NCBI RefSeq assembly: GCF_008370045.1
Contig: NZ_VOBN01000001.1
Coordinates: 372,001 to 436,000, forward strand
Direction of reading: 5' to 3'
From: Pseudomonas sp. ANT_J12
Lineage (GTDB): Bacteria > Pseudomonadota > Gammaproteobacteria > Pseudomonadales > Pseudomonadaceae
Length of the DNA: 64,000 nt
Position numbers and translations under genes: made by a program. The notes under the pieces are model-generated. The model was not told the origin of the DNA. It was given only the letters and a program-made list of their open reading frames with translations, and made no database searches. This document shows positions 35,940-45,024 of this stretch, one piece after another; within the stretch, counting starts at the first letter, position 1; each line of letters opens with the position of its first letter.

Positions 35940-37226
35940 TTACTCGGCTTCAAGTTGCTTGCCACGGGTTTCTGGCAGGCTCAACGCCGCCAGGATCACC
36001 ACGCCGTAGGACACCGCCGCAAACGCTCCGATGCCGACGCTCAGCGGCACTTTCTGGCTGAGCAAACCGATAAACAGTGGAAACAACGCGGCCAGCGCCC
36101 GCCCGATGTTGTAGCAAAAGCCCTGGCCCGAGCCGCGAATCCGCGTCGGAAACAACTCGGTCAAAAACGCGCCCATGCCGCTGAAAATCCCCGAGGCAAA
36201 GAAGCCCAACGGGAAGCCCAGCCACAGCATCACGCCGTTACTGACCGGCAATTGGGTGTAGAGCAAGACGATGGTGAACGAGCCGACGGCGAACAGGATG
36301 AAGTTCTTCTTGCGCCCGAGGATGTCGGTCAAGTACGCGCTGATGACGTAACCGACGTAGGAACCGACGATCACCATCGCCAGATAACCGCCTGTGCCGA
36401 GTACGCTCAAGCCCCGTTCGTTCTTCAGAAAGGTCGGCAGCCAGGAGGTGATCGCGTAGTAACCGCCCAGTGCGCCGGTGGTCAGCACCGAAGCGCGAAT
36501 CGTGGTGAAGAGGATGCCAGGGGCGAAGATCTCGTAGAACTTGGCCGGGTTGTCCGGGGTTTGTTTGGCTTTGGCTTCGCGATAGATTTCCGGGTCCTTG
36601 ACCAGGCGGCGGACGAAAATCACGAAAATCGCCGGGACGATGCCGAGAATGAACAAGGCGCGCCAGGCGTCTTCCGGCGGCAGTACCGAGAACAGCAGCG
36701 CATACAGAATCGCGGTCAGCCCCCAGCCCAGCGCCCAACCGGATTGCACCATACCCACCGCTTTGCCGCGGTCCTTGGCGCGAATCACTTCGCCCATCAA
36801 CACCGCGCCAGCCGTCCACTCACCACCGAAACCGAAGCCCATCAAGGTGCGGCTGATCAGCAGCTGTTCGTAATTCTGGGCGAAGCCGCAGAGGAAGGTG
36901 AAGAAGGCGAACCACAGCACGGTGAGTTGCAAGGTGCGCACCCGGCCGATGCGGTCGGAGAGAATCCCCGCCACCCAGCCGCCGATGGCCGAGGCGATCA
37001 GGGTGCTGGTGTGAATCAGCCCCGCTTCACCGGTGGTAATGCCCCACATGGCAATCAGGGTCGGCACCACGAAGCTGAGCATCTGGGTGTCCATGCCGTC
37101 CAGGCCATAGCCGATCTTGCAGCTCCAGAACGTGCGGCGTTCCTGGTTGTTGATGTTGCGATACCAGTCGAAAGGTCCGGGGCGAGCCGTGGCCTTGGGG
37201 ATGGCGGTGGTGTCGGGCGCACTCAT
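35940..37226 (-). CDS. MFS transporter of the pxp operon
   Basis: This 428-aa protein has 12 membrane helices and the MFS loop motifs SDRIGRVRTLQ (between helices 2 and 3) and a matching LTDILGRKKN. It belongs to the aromatic-acid/metabolite:H+ symporter type. Its place as first gene of the pxpABC operon, 75 bp from pxpA, suggests uptake of 5-oxoproline or a related acid; that is inference. Confidence 0.9.
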   Translation of the reverse strand: MSAPDTTAIPKATARPGPFDWYRNINNQERRTFWSCKIGYGLDGMDTQMLSFVVPTLIAMWGITTGEAGLIHTSTLIASAIGGWVAGILSDRIGRVRTLQLTVLWFAFFTFLCGFAQNYEQLLISRTLMGFGFGGEWTAGAVLMGEVIRAKDRGKAVGMVQSGWALGWGLTAILYALLFSVLPPEDAWRALFILGIVPAIFVIFVRRLVKDPEIYREAKAKQTPDNPAKFYEIFAPGILFTTIRASVLTTGALGGYYAITSWLPTFLKNERGLSVLGTGGYLAMVIVGSYVGYVISAYLTDILGRKKNFILFAVGSFTIVLLYTQLPVSNGVMLWLGFPLGFFASGIFSGMGAFLTELFPTRIRGSGQGFCYNIGRALAALFPLFIGLLSQKVPLSVGIGAFAAVSYGVVILAALSLPETRGKQLEAE

Positions 37227-37353
37227 GGCGAATCTCCGTGCAAATTTTATTGGTATTGTTCGAAGCCCCGACGACGCCTATCGTGGGAACCGGATGGCCC
37301 GATTTTTGGGCGCCCGGCCCTGCTGCGTCCAACTAATAAAAACCCGGCCTAGG

Positions 37354-37376
37354 CATAAGAAAAAGTTGATCTTATG
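37354..37376. promoter_or_regulatory. Palindrome overlapping the LysR-gene start codon
   Basis: CATAAG (37354-37359), 11 bases, then CTTATG (37371-37376); the last three bases are the ATG of the regulator. It sits between the divergent LysR and MFS-pxp genes and fits a LysR-type operator that would also give autoregulation. Confidence 0.55.
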
Positions 37377-38285
37377 AATTTGAAGTTCCTCGAAACCTTC
37401 GTTTGGGTCGCGCGGCTGAAGAGTTTTCGCCTGACCGCGGACAAGCTCTTCACCACCCAGGCGTCGATTTCCAGCCGCATCGCCGTGCTCGAAAGCGAGC
37501 TGGGGGTAAAGCTGTTCCTGCGCGATTCCCGGGGCGTGAGCCTGACCCCGGAAGGCTTGAAAGTGCTCGAATACGCCGAGCAGATGATGGACACCATGCA
37601 GGCGCTCAAGCAGTCGATCGAGACCCGTTCGAGCAAGGTCGGGCGGGTGCGCATCGGGGTGATGGACACGGTGATTCACACCTGGCTCAGCCCGTTGGTG
37701 GCGCAGATGATGGATCACTATCCACTGGTGGAAATCGAGCTGGTGGCCGATACCTCGCTGAACCTCTGCGATCAGCTGCAAAAAGGCTTTCTCGACCTGA
37801 TCCTGCAAACCGACCTGCTGCGCCAGGAAAGCGTGCGCAGCCTGGAACTGGCCAGCCACCCGATGGGCTGGATCGTGGCCAGCAACTCCATCTACAACCG
37901 CGAGTATTCAGGGGTGGCGGACCTGGCCCGCGAGCGGATCATTATCTACTCGAAAAACTCCCATCCACACCAGGACATCCTGGCGTTGATGCAGGCCAAT
38001 GGCGTGATGGCGCCACGGTTGAACTGCGTGAACTCGGTGTCGGCGATTACCCGGTTGCTGCGCGATGGCTTTGGCATCGGCGCGTTGCCACCGGTGCTGG
38101 TGGCCGAGGAGCTGGCCCGGGGGGAATTGACCTTGCTGGCCATTGATCAACGGCCACCGAACTTGCAAGTGGTGGTGTCGTGGCGGGTCGGGGTGGAATG
38201 GGTCGAGGAGATTGTGGCGTTGAGTCAGCAGGTGCTGGAGGGGTATGCGCGCAAGGTGGGTGAAAGCTACATCGTGCTGGCCTGA
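37374..38285 (+). CDS. LysR-family regulator, probably of the pxp operon
   Basis: This 303-aa protein has an N-terminal HTH (residues 3-60, SFRLTADKLFTTQASISSR) and an effector-binding domain from about 90. It is divergent from the MFS-pxpABC operon with a 147-bp gap, the standard layout for a LysR activator and its target. No good ribosome site precedes the ATG (only AAGAAAAAG), and a palindrome covers the start codon, so translation may be weak or controlled. Confidence 0.92.
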   Translation: MNLKFLETFVWVARLKSFRLTADKLFTTQASISSRIAVLESELGVKLFLRDSRGVSLTPEGLKVLEYAEQMMDTMQALKQSIETRSSKVGRVRIGVMDTVIHTWLSPLVAQMMDHYPLVEIELVADTSLNLCDQLQKGFLDLILQTDLLRQESVRSLELASHPMGWIVASNSIYNREYSGVADLARERIIIYSKNSHPHQDILALMQANGVMAPRLNCVNSVSAITRLLRDGFGIGALPPVLVAEELARGELTLLAIDQRPPNLQVVVSWRVGVEWVEEIVALSQQVLEGYARKVGESYIVLA

Positions 38286-38300
38286 CACACCGCCGCCCTC

Positions 38301-38391
38301 GTAGGAGCGAGGCTTGCCCGCGAAGGCGTCGTGTCAAACAACGTCGATGTCGACTGACACGATGCCTTCGCGGGCAAGCCTCGCTCCTACA
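38301..38391. repeat. REP pair, family A
   Basis: GTAGGAGCGAGGCTTGCCCG and its inverse with GTCGTGTCA / TGACACGAT inner arms, between the convergent LysR and DUF2937 genes. Confidence 0.92.
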
Positions 38392-38411
38392 GGGGGCAGT
38401 GATCTTTGGTT

Positions 38412-38954
38412 TTAGAGGCCGCGCACATCCCGATCTTCAATCGGACGGCTTTGGCGCAGGCGTTTGCCGCCCAGTACCACCCAGTCGATCAACCGGAACA
38501 GGCATTCAATGCCGAACGACAGCAGCAATGCGCCGCTCATGCCCCAGATCATCGCTTCCGGGGTCAGCAGGATCTGGTAGCTGTAGCCGTTCCAGGTTTC
38601 CTTGCGAATGTCCGGATCAGCCGCCAGTGCCACTTGCAGGAAGCGGATGTACCACGGGCCTTGCATCGCCATGTGCTGTTTATCGAGGGCGACCTGACGG
38701 GTGAGCAGGTTGCTCAGGCTGTCGGCATCGCTGCGAAAGATCGGGTCTTCGCTCGCCCGGTAATGCGCGACCAACGCCTGCATGTCGCCCTTGAAGAACT
38801 CATTGGCCGTGCCCTGGAAACCGCTCAACCCGGTCTGCGCCTCAATCAGGTGCGCTTCGATCCGCTTGGCGTAGTCGCTGATAAACCCCGGCACCTGGAC
38901 ACCGATCAACAGGCCCGCCGCAAACAACACCAGCCGTAGATAACTGAGCAACAT
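38412..38954 (-). CDS. DUF2937-family membrane protein
   Basis: The protein is 180 aa from the ATG at 38954. There is a membrane helix at each end (LRLVLFAAGLLIGVQVPGF and MIWGMSGALLLSFGIECLF) and a helical, charged periplasmic segment between them. It matches the DUF2937 pattern; function unknown. It lies 11 bp after the glutamine-amidotransferase gene and may be co-transcribed with it. Confidence 0.82.
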   Translation of the reverse strand: MLLSYLRLVLFAAGLLIGVQVPGFISDYAKRIEAHLIEAQTGLSGFQGTANEFFKGDMQALVAHYRASEDPIFRSDADSLSNLLTRQVALDKQHMAMQGPWYIRFLQVALAADPDIRKETWNGYSYQILLTPEAMIWGMSGALLLSFGIECLFRLIDWVVLGGKRLRQSRPIEDRDVRGL

Positions 38955-38965
38955 GGGGTAAGTCC

Positions 38966-39742
38966 TTATTCGGTCTTGCCCTGGCTGACGCATTCACCGC
39001 GTCGCCAGAGGCTCCATTGGCCCGGTTCGTAGCGGGTCCAGGTTTCGTTTTCGGTCAAGGGTTCGGTGGCGATCACCGTGACCACGTCGTTGGGCGTGGT
39101 TTCGGCCTGGAAGTCGACGATCACATCGACGTCCTTCAGGCGCGCCGGGCCGAACGGGGCGCGGCGGGTGATTTGCGCCAGTTTGGTCGAGCAATAGCAG
39201 AACAGCCAGTCGCCGTCGCTGAGCAGGCAGTTGAACACGCCTTTGCTGCGGTATTCGGCGCAAGCCGCTACCAGGTCCGGCAGCAGTGCTTCGATTTCCA
39301 CCGGTTCCGGGAACGCTGCGCGCACGCGGTTGAGCAAGTCACAGAACGCTGCTTCGCTGTCGGTATCGCCGACCGGGCGGTAGAAACTCTTGATCGGTTC
39401 AAAGTCCGCAAGCTGGCCGTTGTGGGCGAAACACCAGTTGCGCCCCCACAACTCGCGCACGAATGGGTGGGTGTTGGACAGGCAGACCTTGCCGACGTTG
39501 GCCTGGCGGATATGCCCGATCACCACTTCGCTCTTGATCGGGTAGCGCTGCACCAGGTTCGCGACCTCGGACTCGCAACTCGCCGCCGGGTCCTGGAACA
39601 GACGCAGGCCTCGGCCTTCGTAGAAGGCGATGCCCCAGCCGTCACGGTGCGGCCCGGTACGCCCGCCGCGCTGCATCAGCCCGGTGAAGCTGAACACGAT
39701 ATCGGTCGGGACATTGGCGCTCATGCCCAATAACTCACACAT
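38966..39742 (-). CDS. Class II glutamine amidotransferase, YafJ-like
   Basis: This 258-aa protein begins MCELLGM, placing the nucleophile at Cys2 after Met removal. It has the family's [17 protein letters not shown], the oxyanion-region HNGQL (in [15 protein letters not shown]) and DTDSEAAFC. It is a stand-alone glutaminase domain of the YafJ/Gat type with no synthase domain; the physiological acceptor is unknown. Confidence 0.92.
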   Translation of the reverse strand: MCELLGMSANVPTDIVFSFTGLMQRGGRTGPHRDGWGIAFYEGRGLRLFQDPAASCESEVANLVQRYPIKSEVVIGHIRQANVGKVCLSNTHPFVRELWGRNWCFAHNGQLADFEPIKSFYRPVGDTDSEAAFCDLLNRVRAAFPEPVEIEALLPDLVAACAEYRSKGVFNCLLSDGDWLFCYCSTKLAQITRRAPFGPARLKDVDVIVDFQAETTPNDVVTVIATEPLTENETWTRYEPGQWSLWRRGECVSQGKTE

Positions 39743-39774
39743 GCTCGGACTCTCGCTTCAATGCTGGGGCAAGG

Positions 39775-40263
39775 TTACAAACGCGGTTCGATGCGCGAAC
39801 GCTGAGGGTTGTTCGGGATTGGTGGACGGCCGTAGCGATCATCCCCGGCGACGCCGAACGGTTGATCGTCTTCATAATCGTCAGGTTTGATCGCGGCTTT
39901 GGCAGCAGCGGCCTGTTCCTTGCGGGTTGCGGCGGCGCGTTCGATCGGCCAGCGGATCAGCACCAGAATCAGGTAGAGGCCGAAGGCGATCATGCCGTAC
40001 ATGAACAGATCGGAAATCGCGCGCCAGGCGTTGTTGCCCACTTTGAACGCCAGGTCCAGGGCGGTGATGGCGATGGCCGGAGCGACCTTTTCCTTCACCG
40101 GGTCGATGATGGTCGGGCTGAACAGCAACACCGCCATCAGCAGCCGCAGGGGTTCACGCAGGTAGCGCCACATCCAGCGGGTCAGGCGCATCCACACCAA
40201 CAGGCAGCCTAAAGCGGCAAAGGCGTAGAGGCCCCAAGCGATCAGATAGTCGTTCTCGGTCAT
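39775..40263 (-). CDS. Conserved inner-membrane protein, function unknown
   Basis: This protein is 162 aa from the ATG at 40263; an ATG at 40272 would add three residues. Three membrane helices (about 8-25, 39-52 and 88-108) are followed by a charged cytoplasmic tail with DDYEDDQPFG and a Pro/Arg-rich end. I do not recognise a named domain. It is the most upstream of three leftward genes with the amidotransferase and the DUF2937 protein. Confidence 0.75.
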   Translation of the reverse strand: MTENDYLIAWGLYAFAALGCLLVWMRLTRWMWRYLREPLRLLMAVLLFSPTIIDPVKEKVAPAIAITALDLAFKVGNNAWRAISDLFMYGMIAFGLYLILVLIRWPIERAAATRKEQAAAAKAAIKPDDYEDDQPFGVAGDDRYGRPPIPNNPQRSRIEPRL

Positions 40264-40372
40264 GGTGTCCATGGCAAGGCAGGCAAAGAGGCGCTTATAG
40301 TAACGACTTTTCGCGCGTCCGGCTTGTCCCAATGCCAGCCGGTCAAGACACAGAACCTGTGGGAGCGAGCTG

Positions 40373-40440
40373 GTGTGGCCAATGAGCTCGTGTGGTCAAT
40401 GAGCTTGTGTGGTCAATGAGCTCGTATGGTCAATGAGCTT
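40373..40440. repeat. 17-bp tandem repeat, four copies, inside a REP arm
   Basis: GTGTGGYCAATGAGCTY repeats at 40373, 40390, 40407 and 40424, alternating C and T at the last base. It lies between the outer arm (CTGTGGGAGCGAGC) and the core of a family B REP, as if the arm had been expanded by slippage. Confidence 0.93.
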
Positions 40441-40575
40441 GTGTGGCGAGGGGGCTTGCCCCCGTTCGGCTGCGAAGCAGTCGTAAAACCATTGCACGCG
40501 GTGTATCTGGTGCACCACGATCTCAGGTTTTGGGGCCGCTTCGCGACCCAACGGGGGCAAGCCCCCTCGCCACAG
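40441..40575. repeat. REP pair, family B
   Basis: GTGTGGCGAGGGGGCTTGCC and its inverse ending CCCCCTCGCCAC, with CGTTCGGCTGCGAAGCAG / CGCGACCCAACG inner arms. Confidence 0.92.
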
Positions 40576-40641
40576 GTCCGCACCCACCAGGTTCTGCAGC
40601 GCTGCGAAACCCTTATTCCGTACATTGTCCGAGAGCCCTTC

Positions 40642-42696
40642 ATGCCCTTAACCGCCAACGTCACCCGCGCCCCGATTGCCCGCAAGGCCGATGGGGTTGA
40701 CCCGTATGCCTGGCTCCAGGAGCGCGACACCGACGCGGTGCTCGACTACCTGAAGGCAGAAAACAGCTATCAAGAAGCACAAACCGCCGATCAGGCCGGA
40801 TTGCGCGAAACCCTGTTCGAAGAGATCAAGGGCCGGATTCTGGAAACCGACCTGTCCCTGCCGTCGCCGTGGGGGCCGTTTTTGTATTACACCCGCACCA
40901 CGGCCGGTGACGAATACGCTCGCCACTACCGCTGCCCGCGCCCGGCCGATGACAGCCTGCTGATCGACGAAAGCCAGGAGCAACTGCTGCTGGACCCGAA
41001 CGAACTGGCCAACGGCGGCTTCTTCTCCCTCGGCGCCTTCAGCATCAGCCCGGACCACCAGCGCCTGGGCTACAGCCTCGACACCACGGGCGATGAGATT
41101 TACACGCTGTTCGTGAAGGAATTATCCAGCGGCCGTGTCAGCGAACTGGCGTTCGAGGACTGCGACGGCAGCATGACCTGGGCCAACGACAGCCTGACCC
41201 TGTTCTTCGGCGAACTGGACGACACCCATCGCCCGCACAAACTGATGCGCTATCGCCTGGACGGCACGGCGGCCGAAGAAGTGTTCCATGAGCCGGACGG
41301 CCGCTTCTTCCTGCATTGCTACCGCTCCAGCTCCGAACAGCAACTGCTGCTGTCCCTGGGCAGCAAGACCACCAGCGAAGTCTGGGTGCTCGACGCCTTC
41401 CAGCCGCATCAGGCCTTCACCTGCCTGGCGCCCCGGGTCGAAGACCACGAGTACGACGTCGATCACGGCGCCCTCGATGGCCAGTGGACGTGGTTCATCC
41501 GAAGCAACCGCGACGGCATCAACTTCGCCCTGTACACCGCCGCCGACACGGGCGTGGCGCCGACCGAGGCCGAGTGGCAGAACCTGATCCCCCACAGCGA
41601 CACGGTGATGATCGAAGGCCTGAGCCTGAACGTCGAAGCCGTGACCCTGAGCCTGCGCGAAGGCGGCTTGCCGATCATTGAGGTGCGCCCACAAGGCCTG
41701 GCGCCTTATCGCGTGCAACTGCCGGACGCGGCCTACAGCCTGCATGTGCAAAACAGCCTGGAATTCGTCAGCGACCGGATCCGCCTGCGGTATGAGGCGT
41801 TGAACCGTCCGGCGCAGGTGCGTCAGCTGGACCTGGCCACCGGCGAGCAGAAAGTGCTGAAGGAAACCCCGGTGCTCGGCCCGTTCGACGCCGATGCCTA
41901 TGTCAGCCAGCGCCTGTGGGCGACCGCGCCGGACGGGACGCAAGTGCCGATCAGCCTGGTGGTCAAACGCGAAGTACTCGGCAAACCGACGCCACTTTAT
42001 CTGTACGGCTACGGCGCCTATGGCGAAAGCCTCGACCCGTGGTTCTCCCATGCGCGCCTGAGCCTGCTGGATCGCGGCGTCGCCTTCGCCATCGCCCATG
42101 TGCGCGGCGGCGGTGAATTGGGCGAAGCCTGGTACCGCGCCGGCAAGCAGGAACACAAGCACAACACCTTCAGCGACTTTATCGCCTGCGCCGAGCATTT
42201 GATCGCCAATGGCTTCACCACTTCGCAGCAATTGGCGATCAGCGGTGGCAGCGCCGGGGGTTTGTTGATCGGCGCGGTGCTTAATCAGCGTCCAGAGCTG
42301 TTCGCGGCGGCGATTGCCGAGGTGCCGTTCGTCGATGTGCTCAACACCATGCTCGACCCGGACCTGCCACTGACCGTCACCGAATACGACGAATGGGGCA
42401 ACCCGGAAGAGCCGGACGTCTATGATCGGATCAAGGCCTACGCCCCGTACGAAAACGTCACTGCCCAGGCGTATCCGGCGACGCTGGTGATCGCCGGCTA
42501 CAACGACAGTCGCGTGCAGTATTGGGAAGCGGCCAAGTGGGTGGCGAAATTGCGCGCGACCAAAACCGACGACAACCCGCTGCTGCTCAAGACCGAACTG
42601 GGCGCCGGGCATGGCGGGATGAGCGGGCGTTACCAGGGATTACGTGACGTAGCCCTCGAATACGCATTTGTTTTCCAGGTTTTGGGCATTGCCTGA
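40642..42696 (+). CDS. ptrB: Prolyl-oligopeptidase-family serine peptidase (protease II type)
   Basis: The protein is 684 aa from the ATG at 40642 (MPLTANVTRAPIARK); the frame upstream to 40426 is repeat DNA. It has an N-terminal beta-propeller (about 70-400) and a C-terminal hydrolase domain. The nucleophile is Ser537 in SGGSAGG, the Asp is in YNDSRVQYWE and the His is in GAGHGGMSG. It has the length and the CGGSAG-type context of oligopeptidase B (protease II), which cleaves after basic residues; the exact specificity is inferred. Acts in the cytoplasm. Confidence 0.93.
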   Translation: MPLTANVTRAPIARKADGVDPYAWLQERDTDAVLDYLKAENSYQEAQTADQAGLRETLFEEIKGRILETDLSLPSPWGPFLYYTRTTAGDEYARHYRCPRPADDSLLIDESQEQLLLDPNELANGGFFSLGAFSISPDHQRLGYSLDTTGDEIYTLFVKELSSGRVSELAFEDCDGSMTWANDSLTLFFGELDDTHRPHKLMRYRLDGTAAEEVFHEPDGRFFLHCYRSSSEQQLLLSLGSKTTSEVWVLDAFQPHQAFTCLAPRVEDHEYDVDHGALDGQWTWFIRSNRDGINFALYTAADTGVAPTEAEWQNLIPHSDTVMIEGLSLNVEAVTLSLREGGLPIIEVRPQGLAPYRVQLPDAAYSLHVQNSLEFVSDRIRLRYEALNRPAQVRQLDLATGEQKVLKETPVLGPFDADAYVSQRLWATAPDGTQVPISLVVKREVLGKPTPLYLYGYGAYGESLDPWFSHARLSLLDRGVAFAIAHVRGGGELGEAWYRAGKQEHKHNTFSDFIACAEHLIANGFTTSQQLAISGGSAGGLLIGAVLNQRPELFAAAIAEVPFVDVLNTMLDPDLPLTVTEYDEWGNPEEPDVYDRIKAYAPYENVTAQAYPATLVIAGYNDSRVQYWEAAKWVAKLRATKTDDNPLLLKTELGAGHGGMSGRYQGLRDVALEYAFVFQVLGIA

Positions 42697-42746
42697 GGAA
42701 CTTGGCTCGGTGTACGGGTCTTAAATCCCGTACGCCGACCTACCCA

Positions 42747-42839
42747 TGTAGGAGCGAGGCTTGCCCGCGAAGAGGCCGCAACATTCAACATCTATGTTGG
42801 CTGACACGACGCCTTCGCGGGCAAGCCTCGCTCCTACAG
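42747..42839. repeat. REP pair, family A
   Basis: TGTAGGAGCGAGGCTTGCCC and its inverse, with the CAACATCTATGTTG inner hairpin. Confidence 0.92.
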
Positions 42840-42884
42840 GGATACGAGCATCATTCAGCAAAAAACAAAAAAGACCGTGACGAC

Positions 42885-43358
42885 ATGTCAGAACCGACCT
42901 TACTGAACAACGAAATCCGCGACTGGCTGATGGACTGCGGCCTGTTCGATCAACTGCTGCCGGTGGACTTCGCCGCCGCGTCCGGCTACTTCAGCATCAG
43001 CACCATCGCCCAGGGCGAGGAGATCTTCCACGAGGGCGATGCCGGCAGTTTCATGTGCATCATCCACACCGGCCAGGTCTCGGTGCAGAAGACCAACAGC
43101 GACGGGCAAACGGTGATCATGGCCACCCTGCGCAGCGGTCGGGCGTTCGGCGAAATGGCCGTGCTCGACGGCGAGCGGCGCTCGGCCAGCTGCGTCGCGG
43201 CGAGCAACTGCCAACTGCTCAACTTGGGCAAGGATTCGCTGGAAAAGATGCTCAACGACGCGCCGAAAATCGCCGCCAAGATCATCCGCGCCCTCGCCGT
43301 CTCCCTGTCCAAGCGTTTGCGCATGGCCGACGGGCAGTTACTCTCGCAACAGGTCTAA
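42885..43358 (+). CDS. Cyclic-nucleotide-binding-domain protein
   Basis: The protein is 157 aa from the ATG at 42885; the frame upstream is REP DNA. It is almost wholly one CRP-like cNMP-binding domain (about 20-135), with the phosphate cassette FGEMAVLDGERRSASC. No HTH or effector domain follows, so it is a stand-alone sensor or regulatory subunit. Its partner is unknown. It overlaps the stop of the next, convergent gene by 4 bp. Confidence 0.9.
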   Translation: MSEPTLLNNEIRDWLMDCGLFDQLLPVDFAAASGYFSISTIAQGEEIFHEGDAGSFMCIIHTGQVSVQKTNSDGQTVIMATLRSGRAFGEMAVLDGERRSASCVAASNCQLLNLGKDSLEKMLNDAPKIAAKIIRALAVSLSKRLRMADGQLLSQQV

Positions 43359-43645
43359 CCCCCCGGCGACTTGCTTTTCGCACCGTTCGGCTCAAGGCCC
43401 GGCAACGGCTGGTCCTTGGACGGCGGGCTGGGCATTTCGATCGGCACCAGGGGCGGGCCGCCGCTGCCAGGCCCGGTGCGGGGCACGCTGGTCGGGGTGA
43501 TTTGCGGGTAGGGCGTGGGGGTCGCGGTGCCGGGCGAGCCGGGCATTGGCGCCGGGCTGATGGGGATGATTTGCTGCTCCTGGGCCTGCACTGCAGTTAT
43601 CGAGAGCGCGGCCAAGGCAATGACCGTTAGAATGGTGCGCTTCAT
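43355..43645 (-). CDS. Small proline-rich secreted protein
   Basis: This 96-aa protein starts at 43645 with a signal peptide (MKRTILTVIALAALSITAVQA). The mature chain is unstructured, rich in Pro, Gly and Ser (PISPAPMPGSPGTATPTP, GPGSGGPPLVP). No domain is recognised. It converges on and slightly overlaps the cNMP-binding gene. Confidence 0.72.
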   Translation of the reverse strand: MKRTILTVIALAALSITAVQAQEQQIIPISPAPMPGSPGTATPTPYPQITPTSVPRTGPGSGGPPLVPIEMPSPPSKDQPLPGLEPNGAKSKSPGG

Positions 43646-43733
43646 CAATGGCTCCGTTGGCCTTGTTGTCTGCTTGCAGGCTACTCCCAACCGCGTCCGT
43701 TTGCCTTATGCCAATTTTTTCCAAGAGCCTGCC

Positions 43734-44420
43734 ATGAAACGTTTCGTTTTACTCGACACCGCCCCCATCCCTGAAAACGGCGGTGCCCTGTGCCTGTTCG
43801 AATACGGCGAGGATTTCGTCATCAAGATCCAGGGTGGCGATGGCGGGCAACTGATGAACACCCGCATGCACGGCTCCGAAGACGCCCTGGCCGAGATCCC
43901 GTGCCGCAAGGTCGCCGGCCGGCCGAACTCCCGCGTCTTGATCGGAGGCCTGGGCATGGGCTTCACCCTCGCCTCCGCCCTCAAGCACCTGGGCAAGACC
44001 GCTGAAGTGGTGGTCGCCGAACTGGTGCCCGGCGTGGTCGAGTGGAATCGCGGACCGCTGGGCGAAAAGGCCGGCAACCCGCTGCTCGACCCGCGTACCG
44101 TGATTCGCATGGAAGACGTGGCAAAAGTGCTGCAAGCCGAGCCCCAGGGTTTCGACGCGATCATGCTCGACGTCGACAACGGCCCCGAAGGCCTGACCCA
44201 GCGCGCCAACAGTTGGCTCTATTCCTCCGGCGGCCTCAGCGCCTGTGCCAAGGCCCTGCGCCCCAAAGGCATACTGGCGGTGTGGTCGGCCAGCGCCGAC
44301 AAGCAGTTTTCCGACAAATTGAAGAAGGCCGGGTTCAAGGCCGAAGAAGTCCAGGTCTTCGCCCACGGCAACAAAGGCACGCGCCATACGATCTGGATTG
44401 CCGAGAAGCTCAAGGGCTGA
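43734..44420 (+). CDS. Spermidine-synthase-like methyltransferase-fold protein
   Basis: The protein is 228 aa from the ATG at 43734. It has the Rossmann core of the spermidine/spermine synthase group: VLIGGLGMGFTLASAL as the nucleotide-binding loop, VVAELVPGVVEWNR and the MLDVDNGPEG segment. It lacks the N-terminal domain of full-length SpeE, so it may not act on polyamines. The upstream frame to 43515 is antisense to the proline-rich gene. Confidence 0.82.
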   Translation: MKRFVLLDTAPIPENGGALCLFEYGEDFVIKIQGGDGGQLMNTRMHGSEDALAEIPCRKVAGRPNSRVLIGGLGMGFTLASALKHLGKTAEVVVAELVPGVVEWNRGPLGEKAGNPLLDPRTVIRMEDVAKVLQAEPQGFDAIMLDVDNGPEGLTQRANSWLYSSGGLSACAKALRPKGILAVWSASADKQFSDKLKKAGFKAEEVQVFAHGNKGTRHTIWIAEKLKG

Positions 44421-44468
44421 GCTAAACTCTGTTCATTACCGTCATTAGTCTTCTACAAAGGTGAACCC

Positions 44469-44840
44469 ATGAGTTCGTCCACCCCAACCAATACCTCGAA
44501 GCTGGATCGCATCCTCGCCGACAACCAGCGCGACAAGGAAATGGGTTACCGCGACAAGGCCCTGAAGATGTACCCGCACGTGTGCGGCCGCTGTGCCCGT
44601 GAATTTTCCGGCAAGCGCCTGAGCGAACTGACCGTGCACCACCGCGACCACAACCACGACAACAACCCCCAGGACGGCTCGAACTGGGAATTGTTGTGCC
44701 TGTATTGCCACGACAACGAACACTCGCGCTACACCGACCAGCAGTACTTCAGCGAAGGCTCCCTCAGCACGCCGAAGGTCGCCAAGGCCACGCACAACCC
44801 ATTCGCCGCGCTGGCGGGGTTGATGAAGAAAGAAGACTGA
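44469..44840 (+). CDS. yajD: HNH-nuclease-family protein YajD
   Basis: This 123-aa protein carries an HNH domain: zinc cysteines in HVCGRCAREF and LCLYCHDNEH and the catalytic core LTVHHRDHNHDNN. It matches the length and start of the YajD family. AAAGG lies about ten bases upstream of the ATG. It follows the spermidine-synthase-like gene after 48 bp. Confidence 0.9.
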   Translation: MSSSTPTNTSKLDRILADNQRDKEMGYRDKALKMYPHVCGRCAREFSGKRLSELTVHHRDHNHDNNPQDGSNWELLCLYCHDNEHSRYTDQQYFSEGSLSTPKVAKATHNPFAALAGLMKKED

Positions 44841-44851
44841 CACCTGGCCAT

Positions 44852-44875
44852 GCAGCGGCCAAAAACTGCCGCTGC
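44852..44875. promoter_or_regulatory. Perfect dyad upstream of the sigma54 promoter
   Basis: GCAGCGGC and GCCGCTGC, 8 bp each, flank an 8-nt AT-rich loop, just after the yajD stop. It could be the yajD terminator (no T-run directly follows) or an enhancer site about 130 bp upstream of the sigma54 start. Confidence 0.4.
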
Positions 44876-44969
44876 TGGCAAAGGATGTCATTTTTTTGCC
44901 GCGCTCCAATCGTGTCTGACCCGTTACAAAAGCCCCTGCCCGTTTGGGTTCGAGATGCCATCAGCGTTG

Positions 44970-44985
44970 CTGGCACTGTTCTTGC
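44970..44985 (+). promoter_or_regulatory. Sigma54 (-24/-12) promoter
   Basis: CTGGCAC, five bases, then TTGC: the invariant GG and GC are exactly ten bases apart and the match to the sigma54 consensus is nearly complete. Transcription would start near 44997, 28 nt before the ATG at 45025. Confidence 0.78.
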
Positions 44986-45024
44986 GATGTATCCGCATCA
45001 ATACACGCCAGACAGTGGAAGACG

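Noticed and set aside
40373..40440. Possible CRISPR or protein-binding iteron array
   Set aside because: 17-bp contiguous repeats inside a REP, too short and without spacers; no replication gene nearby for iterons.
40426..40641. Longer start of the peptidase gene at 40426
   Set aside because: It would translate a REP; the ATG at 40642 gives the usual N-terminus.
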